DNA of 37,771 nt from contig JAJXTS010000007.1 of the NCBI GenBank assembly GCA_021783595.1, forward strand, positions 1 to 37,771, given 5' to 3'. The notes beneath the pieces are model-generated. The model worked only from the letters and a program-made list of their open reading frames with translations, was not told where the DNA came from and made no database searches. Shown in pieces: positions 17,070 to 25,155 of the stretch (the first letter of the stretch is position 1; each line of letters starts with the position of its first letter). Source of the stretch: Chloroflexota bacterium (GTDB taxonomy: Bacteria > Chloroflexota > Limnocylindria > Limnocylindrales > CSP1-4). The position numbers and the translations under genes are program-made.

Positions 17070-18905
17070 ATGACCCCGCCCCGCCGTCCTGCCGTGCTGC
17101 TCGCGGTTGCGCTGCTCGCAACGGGCGCCTGCGCACCCGCGCCGACGGCGACCGACTCGCCGCTCCCGAGCGGGTCGGCCGCCACCCCGGCGTCCACGCC
17201 GCCCCCGAGCGACATCCCCTTCGCGCCCGTCGCCTGGCCCGTGTCGGGAAGCGCCTGCGGGACCCCCGGCGCCGGCGGGCGGATCGCGCGCATCGAGGCG
17301 CCGGACGCCAAGACCGTGGTGTTCACGCTGTGCGCGCCCGACGGGGCGTTTCTCGCGCGCCTGGCCAACCCGGCCATGGGCATCGTGGACGCGGCCCAGC
17401 TGGCGCGGATCGCCGCGGACCCGGGCGCGGCCCGGGACGTTGCCGGGCACGGCGGGTACCGCGTGACCGCGTGGGGGTCCGACAACGTCCAGCTCGGGCG
17501 GGTCGGGGCCGCCTCGCCGAGCGCCGTCGAGCCCACCGTCATCCTTCGCTGGGCTGCCGACCCGGCCGCCCGGACGGAGGACCTGGTCAACGCATCCGTG
17601 GACGGCATCGACGCACCGACCGCGGCCGGGCTGACGACGGCGGCCGTGACGCCGTCGCTCGCGGTCGTGCCTCGCCACCTCCTGGCGACGGCGCTGCTCG
17701 GCTTCGGGAAGGGAGCGCCGTTCTCGGATGCGCGCGTGCGGCGCGCGATCGCGGCTGGCATCGACACCGGCAGCCTCGCCGCCGGTGCGTTCCCGGCCGG
17801 TTCCGTCGCAGCCGACCACCTCGTGCCCTGCGAGATCCCGGCGGGCTGCGCGGGGAGCCCCTTCGCGAGCTTCAACGGCCCCGCGTCGACGGCGGCGCTC
17901 CAGGGGCTCAAGTTCAACTTCGACACGTCCTACACCCTGACCGTCCCGGATGCGCCGATCCCGGGCCTGCCGGACCCGTCCGGCGTCGGCGCGGCCATGG
18001 TCGCGCAGCTCGCGGCGAACCTCGGGATCACCGCCACCGTCCAGACGATGCCCGCCGACCAGTTCCGCGCGGCGGTGGACGGCGGCTCGCTGGCCGGCCT
18101 GTACCTCGACGGGGTGGCCGCGGCGCTCGCCGACCCGTCGGCGTTCTACGGGCCGCTGTTCCTCGACCGGCCCGCGAGCCTGGCGGCCCGGCGCGCCGGT
18201 GCCGCGGCCGCCAGCCTGACCGCCGCTGCGTCGAGCGCCGATCCCGCGACCCGCGAGGCCGCCTACGCGGCGGCCGCCACCTCGCTGCGCACCAGCGTGC
18301 CGGTGGCGCCGCTCGCGCACCCCGGCGGGGCGGCCGTGTTCCAAGCCGATGTCAAGGGCGCCGCCACCTCGCCGTTCGGCGCTGACCCGCTGGGGGCCAT
18401 GACGGCAGCCGACCGCGGGCAGGTCGTGTTCGAGCAGGCGGCGGCGCCGGCGGGCGGCTGGTGCGGGATGCAGGCCTCGGCGGATGCCATCCGCCTGTGC
18501 GCGCTGGTCACCGACGGCCTCTACGGCTACGCCCCGGGCTCGCTCGACCCCACGCCCATCCTGGCGACGGGATGCACGCCGAACGCGGACGCGACCGTCT
18601 GGACCTGCCGCCTGCGCACGGAGCGCACCGGCGACGGGCTGCTGCTGGACGCCGCCGACGTGGTGGCCACCTTCCGGGCCATGGCCGACCCGGCCGACCC
18701 GGTCCACCTGAGCCTGGGCGATGGCGCCTTTTCCGCCTTCGCGGGGATCTTCGGCGCAGCCTCGGGCGCGTTGCCCGTCCCCTCGCCGGCGCCATCGCCG
18801 ACGCCCTCGGGATCGGGCGCCGCCGCCGGGAGTCCGTCCGGACCGCCGTTCGCGCCGACGCCCTCAGGCGCCGGGGCAGGCGCGCCGACGACGGCCGCGC
18901 CGTAG
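17070..18905 (+). CDS. Putative circularly permuted family-5 solute-binding lipoprotein (orphan)
   Basis: MTPPRRPAVLLAVALLATGACAPAPT signal; ATG at 17070 with AGGAG upstream. SBP_bac_5-like blocks occur in rotated order: APDAKTVVFTL..., GHGGYRVTAWGSDNVQLGR, FSDARVRRAIAAGIDTGS..., VAPLAHPGGAAVFQADVKG..., and only then the canonical N-terminal block ALVTDGLYGYAPGSLDPTPILATGCTPNADATVWTCRLR...DAADVVATFRAMADP. Pro/Ser/Gly/Ala-rich tail at the C-terminus. Confidence 0.82.
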   Translation: MTPPRRPAVLLAVALLATGACAPAPTATDSPLPSGSAATPASTPPPSDIPFAPVAWPVSGSACGTPGAGGRIARIEAPDAKTVVFTLCAPDGAFLARLANPAMGIVDAAQLARIAADPGAARDVAGHGGYRVTAWGSDNVQLGRVGAASPSAVEPTVILRWAADPAARTEDLVNASVDGIDAPTAAGLTTAAVTPSLAVVPRHLLATALLGFGKGAPFSDARVRRAIAAGIDTGSLAAGAFPAGSVAADHLVPCEIPAGCAGSPFASFNGPASTAALQGLKFNFDTSYTLTVPDAPIPGLPDPSGVGAAMVAQLAANLGITATVQTMPADQFRAAVDGGSLAGLYLDGVAAALADPSAFYGPLFLDRPASLAARRAGAAAASLTAAASSADPATREAAYAAAATSLRTSVPVAPLAHPGGAAVFQADVKGAATSPFGADPLGAMTAADRGQVVFEQAAAPAGGWCGMQASADAIRLCALVTDGLYGYAPGSLDPTPILATGCTPNADATVWTCRLRTERTGDGLLLDAADVVATFRAMADPADPVHLSLGDGAFSAFAGIFGAASGALPVPSPAPSPTPSGSGAAAGSPSGPPFAPTPSGAGAGAPTTAAP

Positions 18906-18988
18906 GGGGGGCCGGGAGGCGGGCCGGGATCTCCCAAGGCGCGGCAATGGCGGGCGCAGAGACGGCCCGGCCACGCGCCCGTGGGGGC

Positions 18989-20044
18989 CTAGCCGACGCG
19001 CAGCGCCCCGGTCAGGCCGTCGGCGGCGGCAGGGACGGTCGTCTGCACGGGCGGCCTGGCGACCGGGAAGTGGCAGGCGACGAAGTGCCCGTCCTCCAGT
19101 TCGCTGAGGGGCGGGACCTCGCGGCTGCACCGCTCCTGAGCCTGGTAGCAGCGGGTCCGGAACACGCACCCCGACGGCGGGTTGATCGGGCTCGGAAGAT
19201 CCCCTTCGAGCATGATCCGAGATCGCCGCTTCTGCAGGCTGGGGTCCGGGATGGGCACCGCCGACAGCAGGGAGTGCGTGTACGGGTGCAGCGGCGCGGT
19301 GTAGATGGTCTTCCGCGGCGCCGACTCCATGATCTTGCCGAGGTACATGACCGCCACGCGGTGCGAGATCTGGCGGACCACCGCGAGGTCATGGGCGACG
19401 AACAGGTAGGAGATCCCGAACTCCTGCTGCAGGTCGCGCAGCAGGTTCACGATCTGGGCCTGGATCGACACGTCAAGGGCGGAGACCGGCTCGTCGCACA
19501 CGATCAGCTTCGGCCGCAGCGCAATAGCGCGCGCGATCCCGATCCGCTGCCGCTGGCCGCCCGAGAACTCGTTCGGGTAGCGGTTGTAGTGCTCCGGGTT
19601 CAGCCCGACCCGCTCCATCAGCTCGGCGACGGCGGCCTTGACGCCGCCCGGCGGGACCACATTCTGGATCTTGAACGGCGCGGAGATGATCGTCCCCACC
19701 GTGTGGCGAGGGTTCAGCGCGTTGTACGGGTCCTGGAAGATCATCTGTGCCTTGCGGCGCACCGGCACCAGCGCGCTCGGCGCCAGCCGCGTGATGTCCT
19801 GCCCGTCGAGCTCGATCGTGCCGCTCGTCGGATGGGCGAGCAGGAGGATCGACCGCGCGACCGTCGTCTTGCCAGAACCGCTCTCGCCCACCAGGCCCAG
19901 GGTCTCACCCGGCCCAATGTGCAGGCTGACGCCGTCGACGGCCTTGACCTGGCCAATGACACGCGGGATCAGGCCGCTGGAGCGGACCGGGAAGTACGTG
20001 CGCAGGTCGGTTACCTTGAGGATGTCGCCGCGCTCGGCCGTCAT
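18989..20044 (-). CDS. Oligo/dipeptide ABC transporter ATP-binding protein (OppF/DppF-like), cassette 2
   Basis: GLVGESGSGKTTVARSILLLAHPTSGTIELDGQDI...MIFQDPYNALNPRHTV...[44 protein letters not shown]...INPPSGCVFRTRCYQAQERC. Confidence 0.93.
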   Translation of the reverse strand: MTAERGDILKVTDLRTYFPVRSSGLIPRVIGQVKAVDGVSLHIGPGETLGLVGESGSGKTTVARSILLLAHPTSGTIELDGQDITRLAPSALVPVRRKAQMIFQDPYNALNPRHTVGTIISAPFKIQNVVPPGGVKAAVAELMERVGLNPEHYNRYPNEFSGGQRQRIGIARAIALRPKLIVCDEPVSALDVSIQAQIVNLLRDLQQEFGISYLFVAHDLAVVRQISHRVAVMYLGKIMESAPRKTIYTAPLHPYTHSLLSAVPIPDPSLQKRRSRIMLEGDLPSPINPPSGCVFRTRCYQAQERCSREVPPLSELEDGHFVACHFPVARPPVQTTVPAAADGLTGALRVG

Positions 20045-21099
20045 GCCGCGCCTCCCGCCAGAACGCGGAGCAGGTCCTGCGCGATCTGCTGGCGCTCCTC
20101 GCTGGGCAAATGGCAGCGGACGAGGTGGTCTGGCGCCGCGTGGAGTAGTTCCGGGCGGGCGCTCGCGCAGGCGCCGCCCGGCACGCGGTCCACATACTTG
20201 CAGCGCGGCGCGAACACGCAGCCGGGCGGCAGTCGGATCGGCGAGGGCGGGTTGCCGGGGATGGGCTCGAGTCGCATTGACACGTCGCGGTCCATGCGCG
20301 GCACCGAGGAGAGCAGGCCCAGCGTGTACGGCATCTCGGGCTGGTGGTAGAGCACGCTGGTCGGAGCGACCTCGACGATCCGGCCGCCATACATGACCGC
20401 CACGTCATCGGCCACGTCGGCCACGATGCCGAGGTCATGCGTGATCATGATCACGGTGATCTGGAACTCGCTCTGCAGGCTGCCGATCAGGCCCAGGATC
20501 TGTGCCTGGACCGTGACGTCCAGGGCGGTGGTCGGCTCGTCGGCGATCAGCAGGGCGGGCTTGTTGATCAGGGCCATCGCGATCATCACGCGCTGTCGCA
20601 TACCACCGGACAGCTGGTGCGGGTAGTCGTCGATCCGCCGTTCCGCCGCCGGGATCCCAACGCGCTGCAGCATCTCCAGGGCCTCGGCCCGGGCCGCCTT
20701 GGCACCGACCGAGCGGTGGGCGAAGATCGCCTCCGTGATCTGGGCGCCAACCCGGTAGAAGGGGTGGAGGCTGGACATCGGGTCCTGGAAGATCATGGCG
20801 ACCTGCGACCCGCGCAGCGCCTGCATCTCATCGGCGGGGAGGCCGATCAGCTCCTGCCCGTCGAGCCAGATCTCGCCCGTCATCCTGGCGGCCTTGCGGT
20901 CGATGAGGCCCATGATGGCCTGTGCGGTGACGCTCTTGCCGGACCCGGACTCGCCCACGATCGCGAGCGTCTTCCCCTTCTCGACAGAGAACGACACGTC
21001 GTCGACCGCCTGCACCAGGCCATCCTCAGTCGGGAAGGCCACCGACAGGTTCTTGACGGACAGCAGGGGCGGCTCGACCGCCCGCGCGGGGCTCGTCAT
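20041..21099 (-). CDS. Oligo/dipeptide ABC transporter ATP-binding protein (OppD/DppD-like), cassette 2
   Basis: MTSPARAVEPPLLSVKNLSVAFPTEDGLVQAVDDVSFSVEKGKTLAIVGESGSGKSVTAQAIMGL...MIFQDPMSSLHPF...[36 protein letters not shown] at 21099. Confidence 0.93.
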   Translation of the reverse strand: MTSPARAVEPPLLSVKNLSVAFPTEDGLVQAVDDVSFSVEKGKTLAIVGESGSGKSVTAQAIMGLIDRKAARMTGEIWLDGQELIGLPADEMQALRGSQVAMIFQDPMSSLHPFYRVGAQITEAIFAHRSVGAKAARAEALEMLQRVGIPAAERRIDDYPHQLSGGMRQRVMIAMALINKPALLIADEPTTALDVTVQAQILGLIGSLQSEFQITVIMITHDLGIVADVADDVAVMYGGRIVEVAPTSVLYHQPEMPYTLGLLSSVPRMDRDVSMRLEPIPGNPPSPIRLPPGCVFAPRCKYVDRVPGGACASARPELLHAAPDHLVRCHLPSEERQQIAQDLLRVLAGGAA

Positions 21100-22088
21100 G
21101 CGATGGTCACGCGTGGATCGAGGAACGCATACAGCAGGTCGACCACGAGGTTGGCGAAGATGATGAGGGTTGACGAGAACAGGGTGATGCCCGTGATCAG
21201 CGGCAGGTCCGACTGCAGCACCGAGTTGACCGCCAGCGACCCCAGTCCGGGGAGGCTGAAGATGCTCTCCGTGATCACGGCGCCGCCCAGGAGGGCCGCG
21301 AGGTCCATGCCCGCCGCCGTCACCAGGGGCGTGAGGCCGGCCCGCAGGGCGTGCTTCACGACGATGGTCCGTTCTGGGAGCCCCTTGGCGCGGGCCGTCC
21401 GCACGTAGTCCTCGTGGAACGTCTCCAGCACCTGGTTGCGGGTGAGGCGCATGTAGAACGCCGTGTTTAGGAACGCGAGGACGATCCACGGCAGGATCAT
21501 CGTCTTGAGGAAGCCCACTGGGTTTACAAACGGCGACACGTAGGCCGGGAACGGCAGCCAGTTGAATTTGAGGATGACGAAGAAGATCAGCAGCAGGCCG
21601 ATGAAGAACGACGGTAAGGAGTAGCCCACAAGGGAGATGCCCATCACGAGGCGATCGGGCCAGCGCCCGTGGTTGAGCGCGGCGAATATCCCCAGCAGGA
21701 TCGAGATGGATATCCAGACCACGAATGCCCCGACGGCAAGCCAGAAGGTCACCGGCGCCGCGTTGAGGATCATCGTGAGCACCTGCTGGTGCCGCGAGTA
21801 CGAGTAGCCCAGGCACGGCGCGTTGCACACGATGGGCTGCGGGGAGTCGGACGAGAAGGTTCGCCCGAAGAAGATGCCGCCAAGGAACTGCCCGTACTGC
21901 GTCAGGATGGGCTGGTCGTAGCCCAGGCGATGACGGTTCGCCTCGATGACCGAGGGGCTGCACGCCTTGCCGCAGGTCAGCCGGGCCGGATCGCCGGGCA
22001 GCATGTTGAACAGGAAGAACACCGCGGCCGTCAGCGCGAACAGCAGCGCGACCATCAAGAGGAGCCGGCGAATGGTGTAGGCGACCAC
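21096..22088 (-). CDS. Oligo/dipeptide ABC transporter permease (OppB/DppB-like), cassette 2
   Basis: MVAYTIRRLLLMVALLFALTAAVFFLFNMLPGDPARLTCGKACSP...DYVRTARAKGLPERTIVVKHALRAGLTPLVTAAGMDLAALLGGAVITESIFSLPGLGSL. Confidence 0.93.
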   Translation of the reverse strand: MVAYTIRRLLLMVALLFALTAAVFFLFNMLPGDPARLTCGKACSPSVIEANRHRLGYDQPILTQYGQFLGGIFFGRTFSSDSPQPIVCNAPCLGYSYSRHQQVLTMILNAAPVTFWLAVGAFVVWISISILLGIFAALNHGRWPDRLVMGISLVGYSLPSFFIGLLLIFFVILKFNWLPFPAYVSPFVNPVGFLKTMILPWIVLAFLNTAFYMRLTRNQVLETFHEDYVRTARAKGLPERTIVVKHALRAGLTPLVTAAGMDLAALLGGAVITESIFSLPGLGSLAVNSVLQSDLPLITGITLFSSTLIIFANLVVDLLYAFLDPRVTIA

Positions 22089-22187
22089 GCTTGGTTGTTC
22101 TTCCTAGTGGGGGGATCGATTTCCGGGGGCGGCGGCGCCGCCCCCGGCAATCGGGTTTGTCCGTGTGCTAGCGATGCGCGGTGGCGG

Positions 22188-24041
22188 CTACTTCACGTAG
22201 ACGTCGCCGTACGGGTTGGACCCGTAGGGGCCCCAGATGTAGAGCCCGCCGTTGGCGCCGGTGCCGGTCGCCAGGCCGCTGCCCATGATCAGGGACGCCT
22301 TGCCGAACAGCGTGGGGATGGCCCACACCTTCTGCATCGCCTCGGTGTTGAGCGCCTGCCAGTCCTTGGCCTGGGTGGGCCGGTCGGTCTCGGCGTTCGC
22401 GGCGGCGACAGCCGTATTGAAGGTCGGGTCGTTGGCCTGGGACAGGTCCCAGCCGCCCTTCACGGTGAACAGGGGCGGGATGACAGTCGAGGCGTTCGGC
22501 CAGTCAGCACCCCAGCCGCCGATACCGAAGTCGCCCGCCTTCTTGGGGTCGAACACGGTGCTGTAGTAGTTGCCGGGGGGGATGGGCGCCAGGTTGACCG
22601 TGAAGCCGGCCGCCTGGAGCGAGGCCTGAACCGCGGCCGCGATCTTGCCGTAGGTGGGGGTGTCCGCGTAGTTGAAGGTGAGGGTCGGCGCAGCGGCGCC
22701 GGACTGGCTGATCAGCTGCTTGGCGAAGGCCGGGTCGCCCCCGTCGGGGATCGCCTGGCCGAACATCGTCGTCCACATGTTGGTCGGGGCGTAGTCCATG
22801 CCCAGGTTGGGCTTGATCACGCCGTCCGCCAGGTCGCCCACGAACTCGCCGCCGGCGATCTTGCGGTAGGACGCCCGGTCGAGCGCGACCGCCATGGCCT
22901 CGCGGATCTTCTGGTTGGTGATCTTCTGGACGTTGATCCAGATGTACCGGGCGTACGGGTCATAGCCGTTGACGACGCGTCCCGCGTACTGCGGCTGGGC
23001 CGTGTTCGGATCGACGAACACTGTGGCCAGGTCCTGCGGCATGATCCCGCCGTACATGAGGGCGGTCTGGTCGTTGCCCGTGCTCTGGATCATCCGCTGG
23101 TCCATGACCTGCGGGTCGAGCCCGAAGTCGACCTCCCACTGGTCCGGGTAGGGATGGCGGTACGGGTCGCTCGCCTGGCTCCAGTTGGGGTTCCGGACGA
23201 GGATCATCTTGCCGCCGTTGCCGGTCTGGTAGCTCTGGACCTCGTACGGCCCGGAGGCGACCGGCGGCTTCGCCACGCCGTAGCTCTCGCCCGTGTCGGC
23301 GGCCTTGGGGACCGGCGAGAAGCCGAGGGTCACGGTGTAGTTGAAGTCAGCGACCGGCTGATTGAGGTTGAACGTGATCGTCTTGTTGTCGGCGGAGCAG
23401 GTCACAGCCTTGTCGAACAGGGCCTGCTGGGCTGCGGTCGCCTTGTAGGGGCCGGGGTACTGCGACGAGCCGTCCTTGTTGGACGGGATGTCGAGGTACT
23501 GGATGGCGTACGTCGGGCCGCCGGAGATGACGTCGGTTGCGAACGTCCGGGAGGTGCCGTACTTGACGTCGGCACACGTGATGGGCGAGCCGTCCTGGAA
23601 GGTGACGCCGTCACGCAGGGTGAAGGTCCAGGTCTTGGCGCCGTTGCTCGGGGTGCCGAGGTCGGTGGCCAGGTCCGGCGTCAGCTGCGACGCCTTGGTG
23701 TTGTCCGGCGAGATCGTGTACGCCTCGAGCGACCGGTAGATCGTGGCCTGGAAGAAGGCCATGTCCTCGCCGGTGTACGCGCGCTGCGGGTCGACCTGGT
23801 CGAACTGCTGCGCCTGGGTCAGCAGATACACCGTGCCGCCCGACTTGGGGCCGGACGCGGCGGCCGAGGCGCTCGGAGCCGTCGAGGCCGCGGCGCTCGG
23901 CGCCGTCGAGGCCCCGGTGCTCGGCGCCGTCGAGGCGGGCGGAGCGGAGGTCGCTGACGACCCGCCGCAGGCTCCCGCCACGAGCGCGACCACCGCGCCG
24001 AGGGACGCGATGCGCGACCACCGTGTGGTCAAACCACCCAT
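22188..24041 (-). CDS. Family-5 extracellular solute-binding lipoprotein, cassette 2
   Basis: MGGLTTRWSRIASLGAVVALVAGACGGSS lipobox, STAPS linker, SGGTVYLLTQAQQFDQVDPQRAYTGED...TWTFTLRDGVTFQDGSPITCADVKYG...VASGPYEVQSYQTGNGGKMILVRNPNW. Confidence 0.93.
   Translation of the reverse strand: MGGLTTRWSRIASLGAVVALVAGACGGSSATSAPPASTAPSTGASTAPSAAASTAPSASAAASGPKSGGTVYLLTQAQQFDQVDPQRAYTGEDMAFFQATIYRSLEAYTISPDNTKASQLTPDLATDLGTPSNGAKTWTFTLRDGVTFQDGSPITCADVKYGTSRTFATDVISGGPTYAIQYLDIPSNKDGSSQYPGPYKATAAQQALFDKAVTCSADNKTITFNLNQPVADFNYTVTLGFSPVPKAADTGESYGVAKPPVASGPYEVQSYQTGNGGKMILVRNPNWSQASDPYRHPYPDQWEVDFGLDPQVMDQRMIQSTGNDQTALMYGGIMPQDLATVFVDPNTAQPQYAGRVVNGYDPYARYIWINVQKITNQKIREAMAVALDRASYRKIAGGEFVGDLADGVIKPNLGMDYAPTNMWTTMFGQAIPDGGDPAFAKQLISQSGAAAPTLTFNYADTPTYGKIAAAVQASLQAAGFTVNLAPIPPGNYYSTVFDPKKAGDFGIGGWGADWPNASTVIPPLFTVKGGWDLSQANDPTFNTAVAAANAETDRPTQAKDWQALNTEAMQKVWAIPTLFGKASLIMGSGLATGTGANGGLYIWGPYGSNPYGDVYVK
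23871..23941. repeat. About three copies of a 24-bp imperfect tandem repeat inside the SBP linker coding sequence
   Basis: Units GCTCGGAGCCGTCGAGGCCGCGGC / GCTCGGCGCCGTCGAGGCCCCGGT / GCTCGGCGCCGTCGAGGCGGGCG encode ASTAPSxx repeats. Confidence 0.8.
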
Positions 24042-24156
24042 GGAAACTCCTCCTCCAAGGTCAGGGGCGCCGGTTGGCCGGACGCCTTTCGAAGATCCTA
24101 CACGCGAGGTACGAGACTTGTACGCAGTGTGCGCGCCTCACTTCGAGGATCTAAGG

Positions 24157-25086
24157 CTAGTGGACTCCCTTCGGATCCAGCGCGTCGCGGAGGGAGTCAC
24201 CCAACAGGTTGAATGACACGACCAGGATGACCAGCGCGGTCCCGGGGATGAACAGGTAGGTCGGGACCACGTTGACGTAGGTGACCGAGTTGGCGAGCAT
24301 CGAGCCGAACGTGACATCCGGGGGCAGGACGCCGACCCCGAGGAAAGACAGCGCGGCCTCGAGCCCGATGTAGTTGGGCAGCGTCAGGGTGGCGTAGACG
24401 AGGATCGGCGCCCACAGGTTGGGCAGGATTTCCGAGAACAGGATCCGCCGCCGCCCGGCGCCCATGGCGACGGACGCCTCGACGAACTCGCGCTCCCGCA
24501 GGCTCAGGACCTGGCCCCGGACGATGCGGGCGAGGTACGGCCAGCCGAAGAAGCTCATGACCAGGATCAGGTACAGGATGCGCGAGGCGTTGCCCTCCGG
24601 CACCCCGAGCTGCGTCAGCCGCTGGGTGAGCACGCCGGACAGCGACATCACGATGAGCAGGAACGGGAACGCGAGGATGAGGTCCATCAGGCGGCCCAGG
24701 AAGTTGTCGGTGACGCCGCGGCTGTAGCCGGCGACGATCCCGATCACCACCCCAAGCACGACGGTCATGAGCGTCGCCACGGTGGAGATCACGAGCGAGA
24801 TCCGCAGTCCGAACAGGAGCTGGGCGAGGATGTCGCGCCCGGTCCCCCACTCGACGCCGAGCGGGTGGGCCGCGCTGATCCCGCCGTACGCCGCGATCGG
24901 CTTGCCGCCCATCTCGCTGATGAGGTCAGGGTGCAGGGTGTACGGCGAGTCGTTCAGGATGCCGGCCACGACCGGGCCCAAGATGCCGATCAGGTAGTAG
25001 ACCACGAGGATGACCAAACAGATCATCGCAACGCGGTCCCGGCGAAGGCGGGCCCAGATGATTTCGCGGAGGCTTCGGCCGACCAT
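24157..25086 (-). CDS. Oligo/dipeptide ABC transporter permease (OppC/DppC-like), cassette 2
   Basis: MVGRSLREIIWARLRRDRVAMICLVILVVYYLIGILGPVVAG...HPLGVEWGTGRDILAQLLFGLRISLVISTVATLMTVVLGVVIGIVAGYSRG...SFNLLGDSLRDALDPKGVH. Confidence 0.92.
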   Translation of the reverse strand: MVGRSLREIIWARLRRDRVAMICLVILVVYYLIGILGPVVAGILNDSPYTLHPDLISEMGGKPIAAYGGISAAHPLGVEWGTGRDILAQLLFGLRISLVISTVATLMTVVLGVVIGIVAGYSRGVTDNFLGRLMDLILAFPFLLIVMSLSGVLTQRLTQLGVPEGNASRILYLILVMSFFGWPYLARIVRGQVLSLREREFVEASVAMGAGRRRILFSEILPNLWAPILVYATLTLPNYIGLEAALSFLGVGVLPPDVTFGSMLANSVTYVNVVPTYLFIPGTALVILVVSFNLLGDSLRDALDPKGVH

Positions 25087-25155
25087 GAGCGGGGAGGATA
25101 GCAGATCGCCGGGGCCGAACAGCGGTCCGGCGACACGTCGTTGGGGGCCCGAATG

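Noticed and set aside
17001-18707. 568-aa minus-strand ORF opposite the permuted SBP
   Set aside because: Arg/Gly/Val/Glu-rich shadow with no motifs, whereas the plus strand encodes a signal peptide and recognisable SBP blocks.
18908-18988. GGGCGC...GCGCCC inverted repeat between the convergent permuted SBP and cassette 2 F gene as a bidirectional terminator
   Set aside because: Long loop and no U-tract on either strand; too weak to call.
21780-22000. Cysteine pairs TCGKAC and VCNAPC in the cassette 2 permease B periplasmic segment as a possible metal site
   Set aside because: From memory, similar cysteine-containing insertions occur in many actinobacterial-type DppB permeases, so this is likely a known subfamily trait.
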